Of a stretch of 35,841 bases of DNA, positions 16,658 through 23,922 are shown piece by piece; within the stretch, counting starts at the first letter, position 1; each line of letters opens with the position of its first letter. Origin of the DNA: an uncultured Pseudacidovorax sp. (GTDB taxonomy: Bacteria > Pseudomonadota > Gammaproteobacteria > Burkholderiales > Burkholderiaceae_C); contig NZ_CAJYES010000145.1 of assembly GCF_913773995.1 (NCBI RefSeq), positions 1 through 35,841 on the forward strand, given 5' to 3'. Made by a program: the position numbers and the translations under genes. The notes beneath the pieces were generated by a model. The model was not told where the DNA came from and searched no databases. It saw only the letters and a list, made by a program, of their open reading frames with translations.

Positions 16658-18598
16658 ATGATCGAAATCGTCGTCGTCGGCCGCCAGGGTGCCCCGATGG
16701 GTCGTCCTCTGGCTGCCCGCTTCGGCCCACAGGGCGGCACCATCGGCCGGGCCGACACCAACACGCTGGTCCTTGACGACCCGGATCGCACCGTCTCCCG
16801 CGTGCATGCCCAGGTGCTCTGTCGCGGCGGGCAGTACGTGATCGTCGACCGCGGCAGCAACCCCATGCAATGCAATGGCGTGCCACTGGGGGCCGGCAAC
16901 GAGGCGCCCCTGCGCGGCGGGGAGCGCCTGGTCATCGGCAGCTTCGAGCTGGCCGTGCAGGGCGTGGCCGCAGCCGCGCCCCCGGTCGCCGCGGCGGATC
17001 TGCCCACCGGCTTCGGCCAGGTGGCCGCGGCAATGCCCGCGCCGGCCGGCGACGATCCGTTCGCCGATCTGCTGGCCGGCCTCGCGCCCGCTGCGCCGCT
17101 CGCCCGGCCGGTGCCCGCACCGCCGCCCAGCGCGCCCGCCGTGCCGCTGCCCGACGCCTTTGCCGATCCCATGGGCCTGGCGCCGCGCATGCCCGCGCCC
17201 TCGGCGGCCGACCCGTTCGCCGGTCTGCTCGGTGCGGCGCCGGCCGGCCCGGCCCCGCTGGACGACTTCTCCGACCTCGGCCTGCCCGCGGCCTCCAACC
17301 CCACCGCCAACTCGCAGCGCATCGACGACCTCTTCGGCCTCGGGCCCGCCCCGTCGGGCGGCGATCCACTGGCCCTGTCGCCACTGGCCGACCCGCTGCG
17401 GCAACCGAACACGGCCGGCGGTGCCGCCGATCCGCTCGCGGCCTTCCAGCAGGCCGCGTCGGCCAGCCAGCCGCCGCGCAGCGACCATGCACCCATCGGC
17501 CAGTTCGGCTTCACGCCGCCGCGTGCGGCCGTCGCGCCCGCCACGCCAGCCGGCCCGGGCGGCGGCACCTTTCCCGATGCCGCGGGCGAGCCGATCCGCA
17601 TCGGCCGCGCCTCCGCCGCGCGGCCTGCCACCGCCGCGGAGCCGCCGCCCGCCGCCGCGACCACGCCCTTCGCTGCGAGCCCCATCCAGTCGCCTGCGGC
17701 GCTGGCGTCCCCGCCGACGGGCGTGCCCGATCCCTTCGCCGACCTGCTCGGCGATGAACCCTTCGGTCCGGCGCCGGCCGCGGGTGGGGGCTTCGACGAT
17801 CTGCTGGCACCTGCGCCTGCGCCTGCTCTGGCTGCCATCGCGCCACCGGCGCCAGCCCCGATGCCTGCCGCCACGCCGCCGCCGGCCTGGCCCGTGTCCA
17901 CCGAGGCGCCAGTGGCCGCACCGGCCGCTGACCGGTCCGCACCGGCCACGCCCGCACCCGCAAGCGCGGCCGTCGGCGCCACCGGGGACGCCGGCGAACT
18001 CCTCGCCGCATTCCTGCACGGCCTGGGCGGCATGCACCAGCCGCCCACGCAGCTCACGCCCGCGCTGATGGAGCGCATCGGCGTCATGCTGCGCAGCGCC
18101 ACCGAAGGCACGCTGCAGCTGCTGCTCACCCGCCAGGAGCTCAAGCGCGAAGTGCGGGCCGAGGTCACCATGATCGCGGCCCAGGCCAACAACCCGCTCA
18201 AGTTCTCGCCCACCGTCGAGGTGGCGCTGGGCCATCTGCTGGGCCCGCAACTGCGCGGCTTCATGCCGGCGGAGGCGGCCATGCGCGACGCCTACGACGA
18301 CCTGCGCGCCCACCAGTTCGGCGTGATGGTTGGCCTGCGGGCGGCGCTGGCCGCGCTCATCGCCCGCTTCGGCCCCGAGGAGCTGGAGAAGAAGATCGCC
18401 GCGCGCTCGGCCCTGGACAGCCTGTTTGCGGCCAACCGCAAGGCCAAGCTCTGGGACCAGTTCACGGCCCTGTACGGCACCATCGCCGCCGAGGCCGAGG
18501 ACGACTTCCACAGCCTGTTCGGCAAAGCCTTCCTGGAGGCCTACGAGGCCCAGATGGCCCGGCTCAAGCAGGCAGGCGAGGGTGACGCGAAGCCGTGA
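16658..18598 (+). CDS. tagH: T6SS-associated FHA domain protein (TagH/Fha-type)
   Basis: This 646-residue protein has three parts. An N-terminal FHA phosphothreonine-binding domain (about 1-95) keeps Gly30-Arg31, Ser47-Arg48 and His50. A Pro/Ala-rich linker (about 100-445) carries repeated D-P-[FLM]-x-x-L motifs such as DPFADLL. A helical C-terminal domain (about 446-646) is typical of T6SS FHA proteins (MLRSATEGTLQLLLTRQELK, then NNPLKFSPTVEVAL). FHA proteins switch the T6SS on when phosphorylated by a Ser/Thr kinase. The PP2C phosphatase gene follows after 42 bp; no kinase gene is in the window. The ATG has GGAGAG upstream. The gap from the DUF4150 gene (123 bp) could hold a promoter, but none is clear. 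Confidence 0.9.
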   Translation: MIEIVVVGRQGAPMGRPLAARFGPQGGTIGRADTNTLVLDDPDRTVSRVHAQVLCRGGQYVIVDRGSNPMQCNGVPLGAGNEAPLRGGERLVIGSFELAVQGVAAAAPPVAAADLPTGFGQVAAAMPAPAGDDPFADLLAGLAPAAPLARPVPAPPPSAPAVPLPDAFADPMGLAPRMPAPSAADPFAGLLGAAPAGPAPLDDFSDLGLPAASNPTANSQRIDDLFGLGPAPSGGDPLALSPLADPLRQPNTAGGAADPLAAFQQAASASQPPRSDHAPIGQFGFTPPRAAVAPATPAGPGGGTFPDAAGEPIRIGRASAARPATAAEPPPAAATTPFAASPIQSPAALASPPTGVPDPFADLLGDEPFGPAPAAGGGFDDLLAPAPAPALAAIAPPAPAPMPAATPPPAWPVSTEAPVAAPAADRSAPATPAPASAAVGATGDAGELLAAFLHGLGGMHQPPTQLTPALMERIGVMLRSATEGTLQLLLTRQELKREVRAEVTMIAAQANNPLKFSPTVEVALGHLLGPQLRGFMPAEAAMRDAYDDLRAHQFGVMVGLRAALAALIARFGPEELEKKIAARSALDSLFAANRKAKLWDQFTALYGTIAAEAEDDFHSLFGKAFLEAYEAQMARLKQAGEGDAKP

Positions 18599-18640
18599 GG
18601 GCGGCTCCGCGACCGAGGACAACTGCGACAAGGAGCGCGC

Positions 18641-19417
18641 GTGGAAATTGAGATCGTCACCCTGACCCGGCCCGGCGGGCGTGACTACAACGAAGACGTC
18701 TACGGCCACTGGTACAACGACCGCCATGTGCTGTGCCTGGTGGCCGACGGCGCCGGAGGCCACGGCGGCGGCGACGTGGCCTCCGCCACAGCGAGGGCCA
18801 GCCTGCTGGGCGGCTTTGCGACGCAGCCAGGACTCGATGCCGACGTGTTGCGCGCGCTGGTGGCGCGTGCGAACGAGGCCATCGTGGAGCGTCAGGCCGA
18901 AGGCGGCAAGCTCGCCGCCATGCGCACGACGCTGGTGATGGCCGCCATCGACCTGGAAGCGCAGGCCATGGTGTGGGCGCACAGCGGCGACAGCCGCGCC
19001 TACCTGTTCCGCGGCGGCGCGGTGGTGGCGCGCACCACCGACCACAGCCTGGTGCAGCAGATGGTGGCCGGCGGCATGCTCGATGACGAGGGCGCCCGCC
19101 TGCATCCGCAGCGCAACGTGCTTCTGTCGGCCCTGGGCTCGGTCACCGAGCCGCCGCAGATCGACATCTCCGAGCGCATGCGGCTCGAACCGGGCGATGC
19201 GCTGCTGTTGTGCTCCGACGGTGTGTGGGAGGTGCTGGGCGACGAAGGTCTGGCCAGCAGCCTGCAGGCCTCGCGCACCCCGCGGCAATGGACCGACCAG
19301 ATCGATGCCCAGATCATTGCGCGGGCCAAGCCCGGGCAGGACAACTACACGGCCATCGCCCTGTGGGTCATGCCTGAAGGCCACGACGATGAGACGCGGC
19401 TGATGCCCGCAGCCTGA
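18641..19417 (+). CDS. pppA: PP2C family Ser/Thr phosphatase, T6SS regulator
   Basis: This 258-residue protein phosphatase 2C-like enzyme would remove phosphate from the FHA protein or its kinase and so switch the T6SS off. Metal-binding motifs are intact: RDYNED (Asp15, Asp19), VADGAGGHGGGD (Asp36-Gly37), AHSGDSRAYL, CSDGVWE and QDNYTAI. The start is GTG with AAGGAG upstream. It is the last gene of the rightward accessory block. The name pppA follows the T6SS phosphatase of Pseudomonas by role and context only. Confidence 0.88.
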   Translation: MEIEIVTLTRPGGRDYNEDVYGHWYNDRHVLCLVADGAGGHGGGDVASATARASLLGGFATQPGLDADVLRALVARANEAIVERQAEGGKLAAMRTTLVMAAIDLEAQAMVWAHSGDSRAYLFRGGAVVARTTDHSLVQQMVAGGMLDDEGARLHPQRNVLLSALGSVTEPPQIDISERMRLEPGDALLLCSDGVWEVLGDEGLASSLQASRTPRQWTDQIDAQIIARAKPGQDNYTAIALWVMPEGHDDETRLMPAA

Positions 19418-19483
19418 CCGCAGCGGTCGGTGTCGTTTTTGGCTTGCAGGGCGCGCCGAGTTCCTGCATCGGGCGTGAAGGCG

Positions 19484-19514
19484 CCATAAAAAAACGCCGG
19501 CGGTCGCCGGCGTT
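19484..19514 (-). terminator. Rho-independent terminator of the leftward hcp operon
   Basis: A perfect 9-bp stem, AACGCCGGC at 19493-19501 with GCCGGCGTT at 19506-19514, has a GGTC loop. Read on the minus strand it is followed by a run of seven T, a strong terminator signal placed 24 bp after the hcp stop. On the plus strand no U-tract follows, so termination of the phosphatase transcript here would be weaker. Confidence 0.9.
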
Positions 19515-19537
19515 CGTGCTCGGGCGCAGGCCCCGGC

Positions 19538-20023
19538 TCACACTTCCGCGTTCTCGGCGATGTCCCACTCGGCTTCCTTGACCGGCTCCGGCGTGCCGTC
19601 CGGCTTCTGCGGCGTGTACTCGACCTTCACCTTGGCGAAGTTCAGGGTCACGTTCTCGGTCAGGCGGTCTTCGCCGCCACTGCCGCCCGTGCTGACCGCC
19701 GTGATCAGCACTTCGGTCATCGTGATCTTGATGTACTCGACCGGCCCCTTGCCACCGGCCTTGCGGACGATGAGCTGGGCGTCCTTGTGGTGCGTGCCGT
19801 TGCAGCAGGTCTTGAACAGCGAAGGGCTGGACGCGTCCACGTACTTGGTGATCGACAGGTCCTGCACGCTGACCTTGCCCGAGCCGCCGCCGCCGCCCAT
19901 GTGGGTGGTGCCGGACTGGGACAGGCCCCAGCTCCAGGCGAGGACGTCGATCTTGCCCTTGTGGACCTTGTCGACCGACTCGCCCGTGAGGTCGCCGATC
20001 TTGATGAACATGTCGATTGCCAT
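19538..20023 (-). CDS. hcp: Hcp (TssD), T6SS inner-tube protein
   Basis: The 161-residue protein assembles into hexameric rings that stack into the T6SS tube and can carry effectors in the ring lumen. Characteristic features are the N terminus MAIDMFIKIGDLTGES, the HKGKIDVLAWSWGLSQ strand, the Gly-rich loop HMGGGGGSGK, and a C-terminal TPQKPDGTPEPVKEAEWDI tail. AAAGG lies upstream of the ATG. It is the last gene of the leftward tssA-tssB-tssC-hcp run. An 11-bp hairpin lies in the gap after tssC, and a strong terminator follows the gene. Confidence 0.96.
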   Translation of the reverse strand: MAIDMFIKIGDLTGESVDKVHKGKIDVLAWSWGLSQSGTTHMGGGGGSGKVSVQDLSITKYVDASSPSLFKTCCNGTHHKDAQLIVRKAGGKGPVEYIKITMTEVLITAVSTGGSGGEDRLTENVTLNFAKVKVEYTPQKPDGTPEPVKEAEWDIAENAEV

Positions 20024-20100
20024 GATTCGAGCCTTTCAGTGTGTGAGTGAAGTGGAGTTGCCTTCGATGCGAAGAGAGGAAGGCTGTCTGGAGAACGATG

Positions 20101-20140
20101 CGCGTGCGCCTTTTTCAAACGATCGGGGCAGGCGCACGCG
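20101..20140 (-). other. Stable hairpin in the tssC-hcp gap
   Basis: CGCGTGCGCCT at 20101-20111 is the perfect inverse of AGGCGCACGCG at 20130-20140, with an 18-nt loop. It begins only 7 bp after the tssC stop on the minus strand and lies upstream of hcp. No U-tract follows on the minus strand, so it is probably not a full terminator. It could slow 3' decay of the tssABC part or set processing so that hcp mRNA accumulates separately. Confidence 0.55.
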
Positions 20141-20146
20141 AGGGGC

Positions 20147-21637
20147 TCATCCGCCCTTGGCGGAAGGCAGCTTGGACACCAGCCGCAGCGACACCGTCAG
20201 GCCTTCGAGCTGGTAGTGCGGCCGCAGGAAGAACTTGGAGGTGTAGTAGCCGGGGTTGCCCTCGACTTCTTCCACGATCACCTCGGCGGCGGACAGAGGC
20301 TTGCGCGCCTTGGTCGACTCCGAGGAGTTGGCCGGGTCCCCGTCCACGTAGTTCATGATCCAGTTGTTCAGCCAGCGCTGCATGTCGTCCTTCTCCTTGA
20401 AGCCGCCGATCTTGTCGCGCACGATGCACTTGAGGTAGTGCGCGAAGCGGTTGCAGGCGAAGAGGTAGGGCAGGCGAGCGGCCAGGTTGGCGTTGGCCGA
20501 GGCGTCCGGGTCGTCGTACTCGGCCGGCTTGTGCAGCGACTGGGCGCCGATGAAGGCCGCGAAGTCCGAGTTCTTGCGATGGATCATCGACAGCAGGCCT
20601 GCCTTCGAGAGCTCGGCCTCGCGGCGGTCGCTGATGGCGATCTCGGTGGGGCACTTCTGGTCCACGCCACCGTCGTCGCTGGGGAAGGTGTGCAGCGGCA
20701 GGTTCTCCACCGCGCCGCCCGACTCGATGCCGCGGATGCGCGAGCCCCAGCCGTATTCCTTGTACGAGCGGTTGATGTTTGTGGCCATCGCATAGGCCGC
20801 GTTGGCCCAGGCGTACTTGTTGTGGTCGGCGCCGGCCGTGTCTTCCTCGAAGTCGAACTCTTCCACCGGGTTGGTGTTGGCGCCGTAGGGCGTGCGCGCC
20901 AGGAAGCGCGGCATGCACAGGCCCAGGTAGCGCGAGTCGTCCGACTCGCGCAGCGTGCGCCAGCCGGCGTACTCGGGCGTGCTGAAGATCTTGGTCAGGT
21001 CGCGCGGGTTGGCCAGTTCCTGCCAGCTGCCCATCTGCATTAGGCTGGGGTTGGCGCCGGTGATGAAGGGCGCATGCGCGGCCGCCGCGATCTTGGCCAT
21101 CTCGCCCAGCAGTTCGACGTCGGGCGGCGTGTGGTCGAAGTGGTAGTCGCCCACGATGGCGCCGAATGGCTCGCCGCCGAACTGGCCGTATTCCTCTTCG
21201 TAGACCTTCTTGAACATCGGGCTCTGGTCCCAGGCCGCGCCCTTGAACTTCTTCAGCGTCTTGGCCAGGTCCTGCTTGGAGACGTCCATCACGCGGATCT
21301 TCAGGTTCTCGTCGGTCTCGGTGTTGTTGACCATGTAGTGCAGGCCGCGCCATGCACTCTCGAGCTTCTGGTAGTCGGGGTGGTGGATGATCTTGTTGAT
21401 CTGCTCGGTCAGCTTGGCGTCGATGGCGGCGATCATGGCCTGGATCGACTGCGTGACGTCCTTGCCGATCAGCGCCGTGTTCGACAGCGCCTGCTGCGCC
21501 AGCGTGAGCACGGCGGTCTCGACCGCGCTCTTGGCCTCGTCGCTGCGGGGCTTGAATTCCTTCTGCAGCAGCGATGCGAAATCGCTGCCGGCGTACTCGA
21601 CCTCTTTCAGCGCATTCTGCTGAAGTGCTTCTGCCAT
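20147..21637 (-). CDS. tssC: TssC, T6SS contractile sheath large subunit
   Basis: This 496-residue protein pairs with TssB to build the sheath whose contraction drives the Hcp tube. Family signatures include IIHHPDYQKLESAWRGLHYM in the N-terminal third, FGAIVGDYHFDHTPPDVELL, the central RFLARTPYG, and the late RLPYLFACNRFAHYLKCIVRDK. Length is normal for the family. The start has AGGAG upstream, and the gene follows tssB with a 31-bp gap. Confidence 0.97.
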   Translation of the reverse strand: MAEALQQNALKEVEYAGSDFASLLQKEFKPRSDEAKSAVETAVLTLAQQALSNTALIGKDVTQSIQAMIAAIDAKLTEQINKIIHHPDYQKLESAWRGLHYMVNNTETDENLKIRVMDVSKQDLAKTLKKFKGAAWDQSPMFKKVYEEEYGQFGGEPFGAIVGDYHFDHTPPDVELLGEMAKIAAAAHAPFITGANPSLMQMGSWQELANPRDLTKIFSTPEYAGWRTLRESDDSRYLGLCMPRFLARTPYGANTNPVEEFDFEEDTAGADHNKYAWANAAYAMATNINRSYKEYGWGSRIRGIESGGAVENLPLHTFPSDDGGVDQKCPTEIAISDRREAELSKAGLLSMIHRKNSDFAAFIGAQSLHKPAEYDDPDASANANLAARLPYLFACNRFAHYLKCIVRDKIGGFKEKDDMQRWLNNWIMNYVDGDPANSSESTKARKPLSAAEVIVEEVEGNPGYYTSKFFLRPHYQLEGLTVSLRLVSKLPSAKGG

Positions 21638-21668
21638 GGGGTTCTCCTCGATCCGGGGCGGGTGGGTG

Positions 21669-22181
21669 TCAGGCGGCGCTGTCTTCGGCCGGCTTCTTGG
21701 CAGCGGCCAGCGACTGCAGCAGGGCCGGGTCTTCCAGCACCTTGGCCAGCAGTTCCTCGGCGCCGCCCTTGCCGTCCATGTAGGTGACCAGGTTGGACAG
21801 CTGGTTGCGCGCTTCCAGCAGCTTGTTGAGCGAGTCCACCTTGCGCGCGATGGCGCCAGGCGAGAAGTCCTCCATGTTCTCGAAGGTGAGTTCCACCTTG
21901 AGCTCGCCCTCGCCGGTGAGCGTGTTCTCGACCGCGAAGGCGGTGCGCGGCTTCATGGCCTTCATGCGGGCGTCGAAGTTGTCGACGTCGAACTCGAGGA
22001 ACTTGCGCTCGGCCACCGGCGCCAGCGGATCGGCCGGCTTGCCCGACAGGTCGGCCAGCACGCCCATGACGAAGGGCAGCTGCACCTTCTTCTCGGCGCC
22101 GTACAACTCGACGTCGTACTCGATCTGCACGCGCGGCGCGCGGTTGCGGGCAATGAATTTCTGACTGCTCTTGGAAGACAT
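21669..22181 (-). CDS. tssB: TssB, T6SS contractile sheath small subunit
   Basis: This 170-residue protein forms the sheath heterodimer with TssC. Signatures are RAPRVQIEYDVELYGAEKK, LPFVMGVLADLSG, and a C-terminal region beginning FENMEDFSPGAIARKVDSLN that packs against TssC. The ATG is preceded by AAGGAG. It sits between tssA (49-bp gap) and tssC, and all genes are read leftward from the promoter near 23314-23342. Confidence 0.97.
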   Translation of the reverse strand: MSSKSSQKFIARNRAPRVQIEYDVELYGAEKKVQLPFVMGVLADLSGKPADPLAPVAERKFLEFDVDNFDARMKAMKPRTAFAVENTLTGEGELKVELTFENMEDFSPGAIARKVDSLNKLLEARNQLSNLVTYMDGKGGAEELLAKVLEDPALLQSLAAAKKPAEDSAA

Positions 22182-22230
22182 GCGAAAGCTCCTTGGAGGA
22201 GGGGGGTGAAGACTGGGAGCCGCGGCGCGC

Positions 22231-23289
22231 TTACTGGTCGCTGGAGGCGCTTGCGCCCGTCACGTGCTCGATGGTGCTGATGGCGTCGGGCGCCAGGTTG
22301 GCGATGATGTCCAAGAAGCTCACGCCGATGAGCTTCTTGGCGCGTTCGATGAGCAGCGGTGCGGGGTTGCCGGGCTCGGTGCGCTGCAGGTAGGCGATGA
22401 CCTTGTCGAGCATCAGCACGGCATCGGCGCGCGACTGGATCTCGCCGCGGATGGGGGTCGGACCGGCGGAGCGGCCGGCACTTTCGACCGTGTCGCTGCC
22501 AACCTGGCCTTCGCCGATGCCGGCGTCGCCAGCGTCCGCTGCGCCAGCCTCAGGGGCCAGGCTCTGTGCGGCCTGGTTGAGCATGTGGCCGATGGCGCGC
22601 AGACGCGACAGGTCCACCGCCTCGCCCAGGCCGCTGCTGTCGTTGAGCACCTGGCGCAGGCCGCTGATCGCGGGCGCGGCACCGGCCATGCGTTGGGCCA
22701 CTTCAGGCTGCGACTGAACGATCTCCTCGAGGCCGCCCTGCACCTGCGAGGCGGAGTAGCCCGCGTCGCCGCCCGAGCTCTCCAGCACGCCGCGCGCGAT
22801 CGCGATGTCGCGCACGCGGATGCGGCCCAGGCTGCGCGCCGTGCCCACCCAGGCGTCGTACAGGTCACGTACCACCAGCAAATCGTCGGCCAGCGGCGCC
22901 AGCGCATTCAGGCGCATGGTGGGATCGTTGTCGTCGTCCGCATCCAGCATCGGATGGACGTGGTCCCACTGGGTGTCGAGCAGGCCGGTGAGAAGGCGGA
23001 TGCCCGACAGGAAGCCTTCCAGGCCCTGCAGCCGGGTGCTGGCGCGCAGCAGGTGCACCGCCACGCGCACGTCCTTGGTCCGCCGCAGCAGCGCCTGCGC
23101 CGCCTCGGCCACCTGCGGCCACTCGGGCTCGACGGCGGGGATGACGGTGTCGCCGAACTGCTGCTCGGGTTTGCCTTGCGCAGAAGCTTCGAGCGCGATG
23201 AAATCCGGGTCGTATTCCAGGTCATCGCCGCAGGGCGATGCCTCGCCGATGGGCTCCAGCAGTGCGTCGACGAGGTCCGTGGTGAGCAT
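22231..23289 (-). CDS. tssA: TssA, T6SS baseplate/sheath assembly protein
   Basis: This 352-residue protein has the ImpA N-terminal domain at about 10-130 (PIGEASPCGDDLEYDPDF at 13-30, then the EWPQVAEAAQALLRRTKDVRVAVHLLRA helices). TssA primes and caps growth of the tube and sheath. The C-terminal segment (RADAVLMLDKVIAYLQRTEPGNP, then IGVSFLDII) is typical of the shorter TssA class. The ATG at 23287-23289 fits the family start; upstream in-frame codons to 23454 would run through the promoter and into tssJ, so they are rejected. It is the first gene of the leftward tssA-tssB-tssC-hcp run. Confidence 0.93.
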   Translation of the reverse strand: MLTTDLVDALLEPIGEASPCGDDLEYDPDFIALEASAQGKPEQQFGDTVIPAVEPEWPQVAEAAQALLRRTKDVRVAVHLLRASTRLQGLEGFLSGIRLLTGLLDTQWDHVHPMLDADDDNDPTMRLNALAPLADDLLVVRDLYDAWVGTARSLGRIRVRDIAIARGVLESSGGDAGYSASQVQGGLEEIVQSQPEVAQRMAGAAPAISGLRQVLNDSSGLGEAVDLSRLRAIGHMLNQAAQSLAPEAGAADAGDAGIGEGQVGSDTVESAGRSAGPTPIRGEIQSRADAVLMLDKVIAYLQRTEPGNPAPLLIERAKKLIGVSFLDIIANLAPDAISTIEHVTGASASSDQ

Positions 23290-23290
23290 G

Positions 23291-23318
23291 TTGCCTGTGA
23301 AAAAGTGCTGGGGATAAT
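23291..23318 (+). promoter_or_regulatory. Sigma70-type promoter for tssJ
   Basis: On the plus strand TTGCCT (23291-23296) and GATAAT (23313-23318, 5/6 to consensus) are 16 bp apart. Transcription would begin near 23325, leaving a leader of about 35 nt with AAGGAA before the tssJ ATG. It overlaps the opposing tssA promoter. Confidence 0.5.
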
Positions 23319-23342
23319 CGAAGATGCCCATCCCAGGGTCAA
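23314..23342 (-). promoter_or_regulatory. Sigma70-type promoter for tssA-tssB-tssC-hcp
   Basis: On the minus strand a -35 TTGACC (23337-23342) and a -10 GATTAT (23314-23319) are separated by 17 bp, and transcription would start about 20 bp before the tssA ATG. The -35 box is 5/6 and the -10 box 4/6 to consensus. The -10 bases overlap the -10 of the opposing tssJ promoter. Confidence 0.55.
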
Positions 23343-23360
23343 TGCAACGAAGGAAATAGC

Positions 23361-23894
23361 ATGCAGGCGCCATCCCCCCAACGTTCGTCCTATGGCCGCC
23401 TTGCGCGGCGCTCGCTGGGGCGTGGTCTTCTTGCCGGTGCGGCGCTCGTTCCACTGCTGCTGGTGGGCTGTGCGGCGCCGCCTCCGCCGCCGCCCAAGCC
23501 CGTCGTCACGCCGGTGGTGCTCAGCCTCAAGGGCGGCGCCGATGTGAATCCCGATGCACGCGGACGCGCATCGCCAGTCACTGTGCGCGTGTATGCGCTG
23601 AAGGCGTCGCAGGCCTTCGACGCGGCCGACTTCTTCACCCTCTTCGAGAAGGACCAGGCCACGCTGGCGGCCGACCAGGTGCAGAAGGAGGAGGTGCTCC
23701 TTCGGCCCGGCGACGTCCGTCGCATCGAGATGACGCTGCCGGCCGACGCCAAGGCGCTGGCCTTCATGGCCGCCTACCGAGACCTGGAACGGGCCCGCTG
23801 GCGCGAGGTTCGGCCGGTGGAGCCGGGCAAGCCGGTGAAGCTCGATGTGACCTTCGGCGCGCGGCAGATCCGCATCGAGCCGACGGCGCCCTGA
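23361..23894 (+). CDS. tssJ: TssJ, T6SS outer-membrane lipoprotein
   Basis: The 177-residue lipoprotein has a basic N terminus, a hydrophobic signal segment, and a lipobox LLVGC with the lipidated Cys at residue 37, then a Pro-rich linker. The mature domain shows TssJ features: TVRVYALKASQAFDAADFFTLFEKD, VLLRPGDVRRIEM, and ALAFMAAYRDLERARWR. It would anchor the membrane complex to the outer membrane by binding TssM. It is transcribed divergently from tssA and converges with the short TssM-like gene (28-bp gap). Confidence 0.94.
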   Translation: MQAPSPQRSSYGRLARRSLGRGLLAGAALVPLLLVGCAAPPPPPPKPVVTPVVLSLKGGADVNPDARGRASPVTVRVYALKASQAFDAADFFTLFEKDQATLAADQVQKEEVLLRPGDVRRIEMTLPADAKALAFMAAYRDLERARWREVRPVEPGKPVKLDVTFGARQIRIEPTAP

Positions 23895-23922
23895 GGGCAG
23901 ACGCGTCACCGCCGCGCCGTGC

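Noticed and set aside
15965-19384. Long minus-strand frame opposite DUF4150, FHA and PP2C genes
   Set aside because: It is the antisense shadow of high-GC coding sequence with no domain; the plus-strand genes have intact motifs.
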